A stretch of 64,000 nucleotides of DNA, from the NCBI GenBank assembly GCA_017510525.1, contig JAFWNC010000013.1:20169-84168 (forward strand), given 5' to 3'. The notes below the pieces were generated by a model. That model was not told where the DNA came from. It searched no databases and saw only the letters and a program-made list of their open reading frames with translations. Within the stretch, counting starts at the first letter, position 1. Each line of letters begins with the position of its first letter. The position numbers and the translations under genes were made by a program. Shown here piece by piece: positions 18,890-28,985 of this stretch. The stretch comes from Clostridia bacterium (GTDB lineage: Bacteria; Bacillota; Clostridia; TANB77; CAG-508).

Positions 18890-20128
18890 TTATTTCTTAA
18901 AATAATCAACAATTCTCTTAACAGCCTCACGTGTATTCTCAACATTACCAAAAGCAGTTAATCTAAAATATCCCTCACCATGAGGACCAAATCCGCTACC
19001 AGGAGTACCAACAACATTAACCTTCTCTAAAAGAACATCAAAAAACTCCCAAGAAGTCATTCCCTCTGGAACTTTAAGCCAAACATAAGGAGAATTAACA
19101 CCTCCATAAGTAACAAAACCAGCTTTTTCAAGGCCCTCTTTTATAATCTTAGCATTAACCATATAATAACCAATATTATCTCTAACTTGTTTCTTTCCTT
19201 CTTCAGTATAAATAGCCTCAGCAGCTCTTTGAGTAATATAAGAAACCCCATTAAATTTAGTACATTGTCTTCTATTCCACAATTTATTTAAAGCTACCTT
19301 CTCACCAGATTTAGTATTACCCTTAACTCCATTTGGAATAACAACATAAGCACATCTAATACCTGTAAAACCAGCATTTTTAGAAAAGCTCTTAAACTCA
19401 ATAGCAACATCCTTTGCACCCTCAATTTCATAAATACTATGAGGAATATTCTTTTCAGTTATATAAGCTTCATAAGCAGCATCATAAAGAATAATAGAAT
19501 CATTCTCTTTAGCATATTCCACCCATTTCTTTAAATCTTCTTTTCCTAAAACAGTTCCAGTTGGATTATTAGGGAAACACAAATAAATCATATCAACCTT
19601 TTCTTTAGGAAGTTCAGGTTTAAAATCATTTTCAGCAGTAACAGGTAAATAAACAATATTTTTAAATGTACCACTATTTTCATCAAAATCTCCTGTTCTT
19701 CCAGCCATAACATTAGTATCTAAATAAACAGGATAAACCGGATCAGTAATAGCAACTTTATTATCAACAGAAAAAATATCAACAATATTTCCGCAATCAC
19801 ATTTAGCACCATCAGAAACAAATATTTCTGAAACATCAATATCAATTCCTCTATCTTTATAATCATTTTTTGCAATAGCATCTCTTAAAAAATCATAACC
19901 TTGCTCAGGGCCATAACCTCTAAAGCCAGCCTCAGTAGAAACTTCATTAACAGCCTTGATCATTGCATCCTTACAAGCAGGAATAATAGGTCTAGTTACA
20001 TCTCCAATACCTAACTTAATAATTTTTTTATCAGGATTTTCCTCAGAAAATTTAGCAACTTTTTTTCCAATAGTAGAAAACAAATAACTATCCTGAAGCT
20101 TTAAAAAATTTTCATTAACAAAACTCAT
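18890..20128 (-). CDS. dapL: LL-diaminopimelate aminotransferase
   Basis: This 412-residue PLP enzyme converts tetrahydrodipicolinate directly to LL-diaminopimelate for lysine and peptidoglycan synthesis. The sequence matches the DapL family end to end: [24 protein letters not shown], the PLP lysine in [13 protein letters not shown] and a C-terminal [18 protein letters not shown]. The length is normal. GAGAGG precedes ATG 20128. It has its own promoter and lies alone between repeats. Confidence 0.97.
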   Translation of the reverse strand: MSFVNENFLKLQDSYLFSTIGKKVAKFSEENPDKKIIKLGIGDVTRPIIPACKDAMIKAVNEVSTEAGFRGYGPEQGYDFLRDAIAKNDYKDRGIDIDVSEIFVSDGAKCDCGNIVDIFSVDNKVAITDPVYPVYLDTNVMAGRTGDFDENSGTFKNIVYLPVTAENDFKPELPKEKVDMIYLCFPNNPTGTVLGKEDLKKWVEYAKENDSIILYDAAYEAYITEKNIPHSIYEIEGAKDVAIEFKSFSKNAGFTGIRCAYVVIPNGVKGNTKSGEKVALNKLWNRRQCTKFNGVSYITQRAAEAIYTEEGKKQVRDNIGYYMVNAKIIKEGLEKAGFVTYGGVNSPYVWLKVPEGMTSWEFFDVLLEKVNVVGTPGSGFGPHGEGYFRLTAFGNVENTREAVKRIVDYFKK

Positions 20129-20163
20129 AAAAAATACCTCTCTTTATTAATAATTACAAAACG

Positions 20164-20192
20164 ATTTTATCACCTCATACAAAAATATGCAA
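20164..20192 (-). promoter_or_regulatory. dapL promoter
   Basis: TTGCAT (20187-20192), a 17-base spacer and TAAAAT (20164-20169), ending 36 bases before the dapL start. Confidence 0.6.
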
Positions 20193-20215
20193 GAACAAAA
20201 ATAAAATGTTTTTAT

Positions 20216-20275
20216 TAATCGTAGGTGTCGGCGACTTTAAGGTGACACTTCTTCGAAGCCCTACACTTTTACACA
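20216..20275. repeat. Degenerate GC-rich repeat
   Basis: CGTAGGTGTCGGCGAC followed by TTCGAAGCCCTACAC is a diverged member of the palindrome family. Together with the terminator at 20283 and the repeat at 20416 it fills the 350-base gap upstream of dapL. I see no gene there. Confidence 0.45.
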
Positions 20276-20282
20276 AAAAAAT

Positions 20283-20307
20283 ACACCACTTCTTTTTAAA
20301 AGTGGTG
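20283..20307 (-). terminator. Terminator after the zinc-type permease gene
   Basis: CACCACTT/AAGTGGTG stem followed on the minus strand by TGTATTTTTTT. Confidence 0.75.
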
Positions 20308-20415
20308 TTGGGGAAGAAAAAAATTATAAAAGGTATTACTTTAACCTTTTGTAAATCTATTTTACTATCCCAAACTTAAAATAACCTTAAATATAATAAT
20401 TTTTTTAAATTTTTT

Positions 20416-20495
20416 TGTAGTGACAACTAGCAGTCGCCCGTTCTCCTTGCCTCTAGCCAATATATTCGTAGCGGAGCTACTCAAAGTGCTCCATT
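20416..20495. repeat. Two adjacent GC-rich palindromic repeats
   Basis: One copy has a core GACAACTAGCAGTCGC with the flank CCGTTCTCCTTGCC. The second has CGTAGCGGAGCTACT and overlaps the final codons of the permease gene. Confidence 0.55.
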
Positions 20496-21302
20496 TGCAA
20501 ACCTAACCATAACCTTACTAATAATAGCCAAACCAATATAAATGATTGCAATACTTGCACCAGTAGGTAAATTAACAAAAAACGATAAAATAATACCCAA
20601 AATAAAACAAACAATAGAAATAATAGCAGAAGAAACAACCAACTCTTTAAAACTACTAGTCAAGCCCTTTGCAATAAAAGCAGGAAAAACAATTAAACTC
20701 GAAATAAGCAAAGTTCCCATCATTCTCATACCAAGAACAACAATAATAGCAGTCAAGAAAGAAATCAAAAATTGATATGTTGTAACACTAATTCCCTTAG
20801 TTTTAGCATAAGATTCATCATAAGTAACTAAAAATAATCTATTATAGAAAAATACATAACACAAAATTAAAACAATTGAAACAATTACACTTATAATAAC
20901 ATCCGTTTTAGTCATAGACAAAATACTACCAAACATATAATTTGCAACATCAACATTAAAACCAGTAGAAATAGAAGTAATAATAATACCAATAGCCAAA
21001 GCGCCAGTAGAAACAAGAGCAATTGTAATATCACCTGACTCTCCTTTTCTTTGGCTAATAAACATTATAATAAATGATGCAACAACAACCAAAGGAACAG
21101 AAACATAAATAGGTGGTAAATTTAAAGCAACAGCTAAAGCTAAAGCTGCAAATCCAACCTCACCAAGTCCATGACCAATCATAGAATAATTCTTCAAAAC
21201 TAAAACAACACCAACAAGAGCTGCACAAAGTGAAATTAAAATTCCACAAATTAGAGCTCTTTGAATAAATGTATAGTTTAAAATAGATATAATTTCGTTC
21301 AT
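20481..21302 (-). CDS. znuB: Metal ABC transporter permease, zinc/manganese type
   Basis: The 273-residue permease has eight or so hydrophobic segments and the ABC-3 family signature (KNYSMIGHGLGEVGFAALAL near the N-terminus, RMMGTLLISSLIVFPA in the second half). It forms the membrane channel for the ATPase at 22199 and the His-rich binding protein at 22868. It is separated from them by one gene and a terminator, so it has its own promoter (21336-21363). Zinc is favoured by the partner's histidine loop. Confidence 0.9.
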   Translation of the reverse strand: MNEIISILNYTFIQRALICGILISLCAALVGVVLVLKNYSMIGHGLGEVGFAALALAVALNLPPIYVSVPLVVVASFIIMFISQRKGESGDITIALVSTGALAIGIIITSISTGFNVDVANYMFGSILSMTKTDVIISVIVSIVLILCYVFFYNRLFLVTYDESYAKTKGISVTTYQFLISFLTAIIVVLGMRMMGTLLISSLIVFPAFIAKGLTSSFKELVVSSAIISIVCFILGIILSFFVNLPTGASIAIIYIGLAIISKVMVRFANGAL

Positions 21303-21335
21303 AACACACCAACTTTACTATTATTTAATATAAAA

Positions 21336-21363
21336 ATTTTATCATATATTTACATAATGTCAA
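21336..21363 (-). promoter_or_regulatory. znuB promoter
   Basis: TTGACA (21358-21363), a 16-base spacer and TAAAAT (21336-21341). No clear Zur/Fur-type inverted repeat was found around it. Confidence 0.65.
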
Positions 21364-21410
21364 GAAAAAAAACATATCTTAACCGATACGCCCTAATAAT
21401 TTTTGTAGGG

Positions 21411-21532
21411 GCGACCATTGATCGTCCGTTCTCCTTGCCCCTACCCAATACATCCGTAGGGGCGGGGTTCCACCCCCGCCCCTTCTCCTCGCCCTACACA
21501 ATACATTCGTAGCAGAGCACTTTCCTATTCAA
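21411..21532. repeat. Cluster of three GC-rich palindromic repeats
   Basis: Cores GACCATTGATCGTC, GCGGGGTTCCACCCCCGC and GTAGCAGAGCAC are joined by the shared linker TTCTCCTTGCCCCTACCCAA-type sequence. It lies between znuB and the 21569 gene. Confidence 0.65.
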
Positions 21533-21534
21533 TA

Positions 21535-21561
21535 AAAAAGAGGTTCTTACGAACCTCTTTC
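21535..21561 (-). terminator. Terminator after the 21569 gene
   Basis: AAAGAGGTTC/GAACCTCTTT stem with a following T-rich stretch on the minus strand. Confidence 0.85.
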
Positions 21562-21568
21562 ATTATTA

Positions 21569-22090
21569 TTAGTCATCAAAAGAAATAACTTTTCCTTTAT
21601 ATACTACGAAAGTAACTGTATCAGAACTTTCTTTTTCGTCTCCATCATATTCATATTTTGTTTTAACTTTAGCTTTAACTTTATATAATCCGCTGCATCC
21701 TTTTTGTTTTTTAACTTCTTTAATTTTTTCAACTTTAGCTGAATATTTATCATAGTCTCCTAAACTATCAGCCATTTTTTCAATATATTCTTCAGCTCTT
21801 TCAGCATCATCATCATCTACATCTTTATATTCATCTTTAAATTTCTCTGCATCTCCGTCACATTTTTCCCAAGCAATAGCACCTTTAGCATCATAATATT
21901 TTAATATTTTTTTAGAATCAGCTTTGTTCATTCCAGCAACAAAACCTTTAACAGCTTTCTTTGGTCCTCCACCAAAAACTAGTAATGCAACAATTGCAAC
22001 AACAACAACAGCAGCAATTGCACCTACAACTTTTACATTTCCTTTGCAAAAAGCAACAACTTTGTCGCATATTTCTTTTACTTTATCCAT
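21569..22090 (-). CDS. Membrane-anchored protein with NTF2-like outer domain
   Basis: The 173-residue protein has a short cytoplasmic N-terminus, a membrane segment (VVGAIAAVVVVAIVALLVFG) and a lysine/aspartate-rich outer domain. KKAVKGFVAGMNKADSKKIL and the following strands look like a DUF4878/NTF2-like fold, but this is a weak match by eye. Promoter and terminator surround it, so it is transcribed alone, though it interrupts the metal-transporter genes. A functional link to the transporter is not shown. Confidence 0.7.
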   Translation of the reverse strand: MDKVKEICDKVVAFCKGNVKVVGAIAAVVVVAIVALLVFGGGPKKAVKGFVAGMNKADSKKILKYYDAKGAIAWEKCDGDAEKFKDEYKDVDDDDAERAEEYIEKMADSLGDYDKYSAKVEKIKEVKKQKGCSGLYKVKAKVKTKYEYDGDEKESSDTVTFVVYKGKVISFDD

Positions 22091-22153
22091 TTTTTTCTCC
22101 TCCTATAAATAAAATAAAATATACTAAATTATATTTAGCAACTTGATATTTAT

Positions 22154-22182
22154 ACTATATTTTAAAATAGCAAAAAAGTCAA
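22154..22182 (-). promoter_or_regulatory. Promoter of the 21569 gene
   Basis: TTGACT (22177-22182), 17-base spacer, TATAGT (22154-22159). Confidence 0.65.
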
Positions 22183-22198
22183 TACTTTTTACCAAAAA

Positions 22199-22855
22199 TT
22201 ATGAAAAATATTGTTTTATATTGCCATCAAAAATAACTTCTTGTTCCAATCCAACAACACGAACATTATCATTTTTTATTTCATCTAAATCATGAGTAGC
22301 CATTATAATTGTAATACCTAAAGACTGATTTAAATCATCTAAAATCTTATAAAATAGATCTATAGAACCACTATCAAGTCCATTACAAGGTTCATCCAAT
22401 AATAATAACTTCGGCTTTCCAATAAGAGTTCTAGCCAATAAAACCCTTTGCCTCTGTCCTCCAGATAATTCACCCATTTTTTTATTAACAAATGGGCCAA
22501 TCTTTAACAATTCACATATTTTCTCAAATTCAATATGATCCTCTTTAGAATAAAAAGGCTTAATACCATGTTTCTGACAACCAGTCATAATAACTTCTTT
22601 AGCTGTAGCCGGAAATCTAGGATCAACACCACTAACCTGAGCTAAATACCCAACCTCAGATCTATCAATACCATAAATAACCTCTCCACTATCAGCTTTA
22701 ATTAAACCAGTAATACTTCTAAGAAAAGTACTCTTACCAGAACCATTCTTTCCCACTAAACAAACATATTCTTTTTCGTTTATACAAATATTTATGTTTT
22801 TAAGAGCATTATGTCCATTATATGTAACATTCAAATCTTTAACTTCTAATATCAT
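22199..22855 (-). CDS. znuC: Metal ABC transporter ATP-binding protein
   Basis: The 218-residue ABC ATPase has Walker A GKNGSGKST, signature LSGGQRQRVLLAR, Walker B LLLLDEPCNGLD and switch ATHDLDE. It should power the zinc/manganese-type importer formed with the permease at 20481 and the binding protein whose stop lies 12 bases upstream. The frame is intact and of typical, slightly short length. Confidence 0.92.
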   Translation of the reverse strand: MILEVKDLNVTYNGHNALKNINICINEKEYVCLVGKNGSGKSTFLRSITGLIKADSGEVIYGIDRSEVGYLAQVSGVDPRFPATAKEVIMTGCQKHGIKPFYSKEDHIEFEKICELLKIGPFVNKKMGELSGGQRQRVLLARTLIGKPKLLLLDEPCNGLDSGSIDLFYKILDDLNQSLGITIIMATHDLDEIKNDNVRVVGLEQEVIFDGNIKQYFS

Positions 22856-22867
22856 TTTTCCTCCACT

Positions 22868-23834
22868 CTAATTTAAAGCCTTTTTCAAATTATCTAAGTT
22901 CTTTCTCATAATACTAATATAAGAAACATCGTTTTCAAGTTCTTTATCAGTAACAGTATGTAGACTATTGAATTCTAACATCTCAGCACCAGTCTCTTCA
23001 GAAATAGTCTTAGCAATACTTCCAGAAGATAATTCCTTATAAAATATAACATTTAAATTATTTTTCTTGATATAATCAATAACTTCTTTTACCTTAAAAA
23101 CACTAGGTTCTCCATTCTCACCACAAGAATCATAAGCACTTATAAAATCTAATCCATATCTCTCAATAAAATATGCATATGCAAAAGGTCCACCAAAAGC
23201 AATCATTTTAGTTCTTCCATTTTTAACAACATCAGAAATCTCATAATCTAAAAGATTTAATTCGCTAACATATTTTTCTGCATTTGATCTATATTGAAAA
23301 GAATTATTTGAATCATATTCAGAAATAGCATTTTCAATATTTCTAACTAATTTTGCAGCAATAGAAAGATCTAGCCAAATATGAGTATCATATTTTTCAG
23401 AATGATGATGTTCATCTTCTTCATCATCTTCAATACCATGTTCATGTTCAAAATCCTCAGTTTCAATCAAATCAATTCCGCTTAGAAATATCAATTATTT
23501 TATCTTTATCATCAACACCATCACTAATAGATTTAGCCCAAAATTCTAAATCATCTCCCATATAAATAAATAAATCAGCATCATTAATTTTGATAATATC
23601 TTGAGGAGTAGGCTCATAGTCATGTACATCAACACCAGAAGGGATTATCATACTAACATCAACCCTATCTCCACCTACATTTTTTATAAAATCATATAAA
23701 GGAAAAACAGTAGTAACAATCTGTATCTTTCCATTAGACTCTTTTTTCTTATATTTATCTGTAAATCCAAAAGCAATAACAACAGTGATAGTAATAGTAA
23801 TCAAAATAAATAGTGCAGCTATCGTCCTTTTCAT
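22868..23834 (-). CDS. znuA: Zinc-binding ABC transporter substrate protein read through a CGG +1 shift
   Basis: The first frame from 23834 has a signal or anchor segment, VVTTVFPLYDFIKNVGGDRV and the metal-site sequence GVDVHDYEPTPQD, and ends after DISKRN. The sense DNA is TCTAAGCGGAATTGA. Skipping C at 23480 gives ISKGIDLIETE, then a His/Glu-rich loop (EHHHSEKYDTHIW) and the rest of the ZnuA/AdcA domain (321 residues). Metal ligands lie on both sides of the shift. The His-rich loop points to zinc. There is no lipobox cysteine, so it may stay anchored by the N-terminal helix. Confidence 0.92.
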
Positions 23835-23853
23835 AGTAATTATCCTTCCCTAA

Positions 23854-25432
23854 TTATTTATAAAACTTCTCTCCAATAAAGCTATAATCTATATCCTTAA
23901 TCCTATTTAAAAAATCATCTATAGATCCATTATTAGTATTAATTATATCATACAAATTTGAGAAGCCTTCTCCTATTATAACACGATCATTAACATTTAT
24001 CAAACTAAAACTTAAATTAGTAGCTATATCAAACTCATTAAACACAACATCATTAGTAGTATTTGAACAAATCAAAACGCCAAACTGTAATAAATCAGTA
24101 AAAACAACATCACAATTAAGCTCTAAAATTGTATTTAAATCATTACCAATTATCTCATACAAATGGTTTTCATTCTTTACAATAAATCCGTCCTTCAGCA
24201 ACATAAATATCAAGATATTTCTCAGATATTATATCTTTATTTTCATTTATAAAATAATACTTATTTTCATCATAGTCCTTAACTAAAATCTTATTATCAA
24301 AGAACTCTAAAATCTGAATATTCCCTTCAATTTCAACTCTTCTAGTAGCTTTAGTATACCACCCTTGAAGTCTATTATCTGTACTATAAAATGGTAAATA
24401 TCCATTTGAAAAAACATATAAGTTTTGTTCATCAAAATCTAAATTATCGCAGTCAATACTAACTCTTATAGTATCACTACCTTTTTTAACAAACTCATAT
24501 CTATTTTTTCCACCAGTTTGAGAAACAGTAATACTTATATCATAATCAGTATTAAAAGGATACCTATAAGGTTGATTTTCATATCTTTTAATAGATGAAA
24601 TGTTTTTAGTTACAGGTTTATAAAAACAATCCTCAAATTTACCATCTTGTTTTAATACATTACTATAAATCTCGTTAAGCCTATCAAGCTGAGCTTGCAA
24701 ATCATTTACATTAATTGAGTTTTTATAAGAAAACACAACCCTCTCGTTCTTTAAAATCAAACTAGCAGTATTTCCTTCACATACTAAAGCAACCTCAAAC
24801 TTTTTATCATATTTTTCAATCTCAATAAAAGGAGAAGCATAATCATATTTAAAATCAATCTTAGTATCTCCTTTTAAATTAATATATCCCCATTTTCCAT
24901 CTTTTTGAACATTTAAATATAAATCATTATCCTCTAATACGCTAACATATTTAAAAAAGTCTTCATCATATTCAATATTCTCTTTGTTATCAATCTTATC
25001 TAAATTAGAAACCTTATCATTATATGTAAAAATATTTATTCCAACTATTCCAATTGCAGCAATAACAATTGACAAAAGAATTAAATAAATAGTATTTGAT
25101 TGAACTATAACATTCTCTCTTAAAACTTGAATAAGAATTAAAAAAGCAGCAAGAATATATAAAACAGCAATTAATTTCATATCAAAAAAATAGAAGCTTG
25201 AAGAAATAATTGCAACAAAATAAGCTAATACTAGTATTTTATCTTTTCTATTAAAAAATAGAGTAACTAAATTAAAAATCAAAATTACTATCATCAAAAT
25301 AAAAATATAACCATATAAAGTTGTAGCTACAGATTTTTGATTTTCTGTAGCTCTCCCCATATCTGGAATATAATATGAATAAAAAATCACTAATAATCCA
25401 AATAAAATATTCATCAATCCGTGAAACGGCAT
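23854..25432 (-). CDS. WG-repeat membrane protein read through a CGG +1 shift
   Basis: The N-terminal third has about five membrane segments. The C-terminal part has at least one WG/KWG repeat (KDGKWGYINLKGDTKIDFKY) and a beta-rich outer domain. The first frame ends IYVAEGRIYCKE. At 24188-24190 the sense DNA is GAAGGACGGATTTATTG; omitting the C gives EGGFIVKNENHLYEI and a further 111 residues to the stop at 23854 (525 residues). WG repeats are thought to mediate binding; no function is assigned. The start at 25432 (MPFHGLMN) is uncertain; a Met six codons later is possible. Confidence 0.8.
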
Positions 25433-25440
25433 TAACTAAT

Positions 25441-26281
25441 CTACTTCTCATATACTCGTTCATCCACCTTTTCTTTAGGATATTTATTCTCTAACTTTGT
25501 CATTAAAAAAACAAGAATAGCAAAAATACCAACTATTATACTTCCAATAATTCCTTCTAACAAAGAACTAAATTCAGGAATAAACATAACAAGCGAAGTA
25601 ATCGAAAAACCTATAATTGCATAATATGTCATTCCATAAAATTTCTTAAATAAAAATGTAATTAAATTTGCTGTTGAAAGTGCCAATAGTATATATCCAA
25701 TACCAAAAGGAAGTATTATTCCCATATCAACTGCAAAAAATCCAGCAATAATTGTAGGCAAAACTCCCATATAAATTAGAACATGAATAGTTGTCATACC
25801 AGGCATTACAGCTCCAAAAGAATAAATTGCTCCATAAACAATTAATTCAATATTTGACAAATCAGTAACCGTTTCTCCAGCTTTAGTATTATTTGCAATT
25901 TGAGTTAATAATACTGTTATTAAAAGAGCAATAATCATACTTACAATATATACTCTTTTGAACCCTTTTTTGTTTGCAACTTTAAATAATGTAGGTATAC
26001 CGCCGTATAATAATTCCTAAAAAAACACATCTAGTAAGAGCATTATATTCATTTAAGCAATAAATAACTACATTACCAAAAACAAGTGCACTTAATCCAA
26101 TACCAATTAATATAGGCGTTATATATTTCAAATTATCCTTAAATCCTTTGAAAGGATTAGAAATAATCTCCATACATCTATCATATATTCCTAAAATAAT
26201 AGCAAATGTACCAGCGCCAGCGGTCATTGCAGCAATTCCAACAATTATTCCCTTTATTATTTTAATAATAAAATCTTTCAT
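25441..26281 (-). CDS. DUF368 membrane protein read through a CGG +1 shift
   Basis: The two halves give one 279-residue DUF368 family protein, a multi-pass membrane family proposed to handle undecaprenyl phosphate or related polyprenyl lipids. The first frame ends LGIIIRRYTYII; sense DNA ATACGGCGGTATACC. Skipping C at 26005 gives GIIIGGIPTLFKVANKKGF and continues with AVMPGMTTIHVLIYMG to the stop. The N-terminal GIIVGIAAMTAGAGTFAIIL matches the family's repeated GxxxGxxPG-like motif. Only one of two adjacent CGGs is used, because after the shift the second is read GGC GGT. Confidence 0.9.
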
Positions 26282-26377
26282 TTCTATAACCTTTATTTTC
26301 TTTAATATTAGAGCACAACCATGCTACATGTATGTTTGAACGTCTTTCAGTCGTTACCAACAACGTCCCCTAAAAAA

Positions 26378-26410
26378 CCGTAGGGGCGGGGTTCCATCCC
26401 CGCCCAATTT
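26378..26410. repeat. GC-rich palindromic repeat
   Basis: CCGTAGGGGCGGGGTTCCAT followed by CCCCGCCC, between DUF368 and the 26416 gene. Preceded by an AT-rich spacer without a gene. Confidence 0.6.
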
Positions 26411-26415
26411 AAATG

Positions 26416-26733
26416 TTAAATTTTATCCCAAAACCATGAAATTCCGTCATTAATAACCTTTGCTCCACTCTCTTTCGCTTTAATATTATCAACCCATAAA
26501 TAAGATATAAAAGTAATTAATAATAATCCGAAATCTAGAGCCATTGAGAAAAATACTTTTTGTTCATCAACATCTGATCCCATTTTTAAAAAGTGATATA
26601 ATAACAATCCAATGTTTAATCCTACTAAAACTAGAACAATATAAGGATTTTTTATTTTTTTTCCTACAGCAATTACACCAAGAACTATAACCAATAATGG
26701 TAATAATAATACAGGGTTTGTTAAATCAATCAT
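26416..26733 (-). CDS. Small three-helix membrane protein
   Basis: The 105-residue protein has three hydrophobic segments (residues about 6-22, 29-47 and 62-82) and a short C-terminal tail ending DGISWFWDKI. AAGGAG lies near ATG 26733. It has no recognised family. It follows glmM in the same direction with a 76-base gap. Function unknown. Confidence 0.65.
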   Translation of the reverse strand: MIDLTNPVLLLPLLVIVLGVIAVGKKIKNPYIVLVLVGLNIGLLLYHFLKMGSDVDEQKVFFSMALDFGLLLITFISYLWVDNIKAKESGAKVINDGISWFWDKI

Positions 26734-26809
26734 TTTTATTTTCTCCTTTGTTAAAAATTATATAATTATTTTATCATTTTAAAAAAATATAATCAATTAT
26801 TTTTTTAAA

Positions 26810-28174
26810 TTATCCCAATTTTTTTTCAATTAATCTTGCAAGTTCTTCTGCTTTCATAGTAATATCTTTTTTATTTTTTCCCTCAATCATAACTCTAACA
26901 AGAGGTTCTGTACCTGAAGGTCTTATTAAAACTCTACCACAACCTGAAAATTCTTCTTCTAATTTTTTTATTTCACTTTGAATCTCTTCATCATTAATAT
27001 AATCCATTTTTTTATTTGAATCAACTTTAGCATTAACAAGAACTTGAGGATAAATAGATATAATTTCAGATAATTCTGAAGCATCTTTGCTTTTTTCCAA
27101 AATAACTTGTATAAGCATCAAAGAAGTCATAATTCCATCACCAGTAGGATTATAATCTAAGAATATAATATGTCCTGATTGTTCTCCTCCTAATGAATAA
27201 CCATTTTTAAGCATTTCTTCAAGAACATATCTATCTCCGACTTTAGTTTGTTTAAAGTTAATTCCATATTCATCAGCAAATATATTAAGTCCTAAATTAC
27301 TCATTACTGTGGCAACTAATGTATCATTATTTAATCTTCCTTGTTCTTTTAAATAGTTAGACATAATTGCAAGCATTACATCTCCATCTATAATTTTTCC
27401 TTTTTCATCAACTGCTAAACATCTATCACCATCACCATCATAAGCAATTCCTAAAGAATAATTTCCATTTTTAACACCTTCAATTAATCCTTCTAAATGA
27501 GTAGATCCGCAATTATTATTTATATTAATTCCATTTGGATTATTGTTTATAATGTCAACTTGTATTCCCAATCTTGAGAAGATTTTTTCTGCTACTTTAT
27601 AAGTAGCTCCATTAGCAACATCTACTAAAACTCTAAAATCATCATAAATGTTTTTAGTAATTTTATCATGGAAAATTCCAACAATAAAATCAACATAACT
27701 GTCTACCAAATTCTCACAATTTTCTGCAATACCTATTTTTTCACCAACAGAAGTTAATGAAGATAATTTATCTGAATCCATTAAATCTTCTATTTCAAGT
27801 TCTAATTCATCAGGAATTTTCATACCTTTGTTACTAAAGTATTTCACGCCATTAAATTCGAAAGTATTATGAGATGCTGAGATAACAACACTAGAGTCTG
27901 CATTAAGTTTCTTTGTTAAATAAGCAACAGCAGGTGTTGGAACAACACCAAGGCTCTTAACATTGGCACCATAGCTTAAGAAACCAGCTGTCATAGAACT
28001 CTCAATTAAAGTACCAGATATTCTAGTATCTCTACCAATTAAAATTGTAGGTGTTGAACTAGAATGTTTAGATAAAACACATGCACCAGCTTTAGCAACC
28101 CTAAAAACCAATTCAGGTGTTAATTCTGTATTAGCAATTCTTCTTATACCATCAGTTCCAAAATATTTTCTCAT
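26810..28174 (-). CDS. glmM: Phosphoglucosamine mutase
   Basis: The 454-residue enzyme interconverts glucosamine-6-phosphate and glucosamine-1-phosphate for UDP-GlcNAc synthesis. Present are FGTDGIRR, the phosphoserine loop ISASHNTFEFNG, metal loop DGDGDRC, sugar-binding GGEQSGH and the phosphate-binding RPSGTEPLVRVM. The frame can extend to a GTG at 28180, but AGAGGTGG suits ATG 28174. The frame is intact. It supplies amino-sugar precursor to peptidoglycan and probably to the capsule locus. Confidence 0.97.
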   Translation of the reverse strand: MRKYFGTDGIRRIANTELTPELVFRVAKAGACVLSKHSSSTPTILIGRDTRISGTLIESSMTAGFLSYGANVKSLGVVPTPAVAYLTKKLNADSSVVISASHNTFEFNGVKYFSNKGMKIPDELELEIEDLMDSDKLSSLTSVGEKIGIAENCENLVDSYVDFIVGIFHDKITKNIYDDFRVLVDVANGATYKVAEKIFSRLGIQVDIINNNPNGININNNCGSTHLEGLIEGVKNGNYSLGIAYDGDGDRCLAVDEKGKIIDGDVMLAIMSNYLKEQGRLNNDTLVATVMSNLGLNIFADEYGINFKQTKVGDRYVLEEMLKNGYSLGGEQSGHIIFLDYNPTGDGIMTSLMLIQVILEKSKDASELSEIISIYPQVLVNAKVDSNKKMDYINDEEIQSEIKKLEEEFSGCGRVLIRPSGTEPLVRVMIEGKNKKDITMKAEELARLIEKKLG

Positions 28175-28190
28175 AGCCACCTCTTAATAA

Positions 28191-28985
28191 TTAATCTTTT
28201 TTACCTTTTTTAGCAATAGCTCTATTTTCATTTTTTACTGTTTCAACTATTATTTGTAACATCAATATAGAAATCAAAGCAACTGCTAAGTATTCATTTA
28301 CAGGTATTCTCGTAATTGCAATAGCACTAATCAAGAAAAGTTGTATTAAAACGGTTTTAATTAAAAGCTTAAATGGTTCTTTAAACCAAGCATTTTTCTC
28401 TAACTTACAATATCTAATTCCAAAATATACTAAAACTAAAACAAATGAAATTATACTAGGAAGTATATAAGGTTTTAAGTAATCATATAGTTTTATTTTT
28501 TCAACATTTATCAACCTAACTTTAGATGATGTTTCTTTAAGTTCATCAGCAGTATATTCTAAATCATACTCCTCTATAATTGTTGTTATTTTTTCATTTA
28601 TCTCATCATCAGTCATTGAAGAAATATCTGAAAGATTCATTTCTTCAATAATTTGAGGTAATTTCACTTGTTTAATATTATATTCAGTCCCATACTTTTC
28701 ATTAATCTTATCAAGTAAATTTCTAATCTCTTCATCACTAACATCTTTAACATCAAAAATAACAGCAGTTCCAAATAAATTTGATTTTCTAACTTTATAA
28801 TCAGATTTAAAACTTTCTTTAGCAATTTTCTTCATATCTTTTATATCAAATTCAGTATCAATATTAACTAATATTCTTTGATGTTTTGAAAAATCAACAC
28901 TTAAATTAAATCCTTTAATACAGATTACAATAACACCTAAAACAATTGCAATTAACATTATAATATATAATAACTTGTTTTTCAT
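28191..28985 (-). CDS. secF: Divergent SecF-like translocon subunit
   Basis: The 264-residue protein has an N-terminal membrane helix, an extracytoplasmic domain and three or four C-terminal helices. GFNLSVDFSKHQRILVNI corresponds to the SecF start (usually GxDFxGG), but the Gly-Gly is replaced, and the membrane half is shorter and lacks the conserved helix-4 residues. It lies next to a SecD-like gene with no gap. It is probably a degenerate partner in the Sec translocon. Confidence 0.7.
   Translation of the reverse strand: MKNKLLYIIMLIAIVLGVIVICIKGFNLSVDFSKHQRILVNIDTEFDIKDMKKIAKESFKSDYKVRKSNLFGTAVIFDVKDVSDEEIRNLLDKINEKYGTEYNIKQVKLPQIIEEMNLSDISSMTDDEINEKITTIIEEYDLEYTADELKETSSKVRLINVEKIKLYDYLKPYILPSIISFVLVLVYFGIRYCKLEKNAWFKEPFKLLIKTVLIQLFLISAIAITRIPVNEYLAVALISILMLQIIVETVKNENRAIAKKGKKD

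Noticed and set aside
25272..25463. Small ORF overlapping the start of the WG-repeat membrane protein
   Set aside because: It lies out of frame across the end of DUF368 and the first helix of the WG-repeat protein and has no recognisable product.
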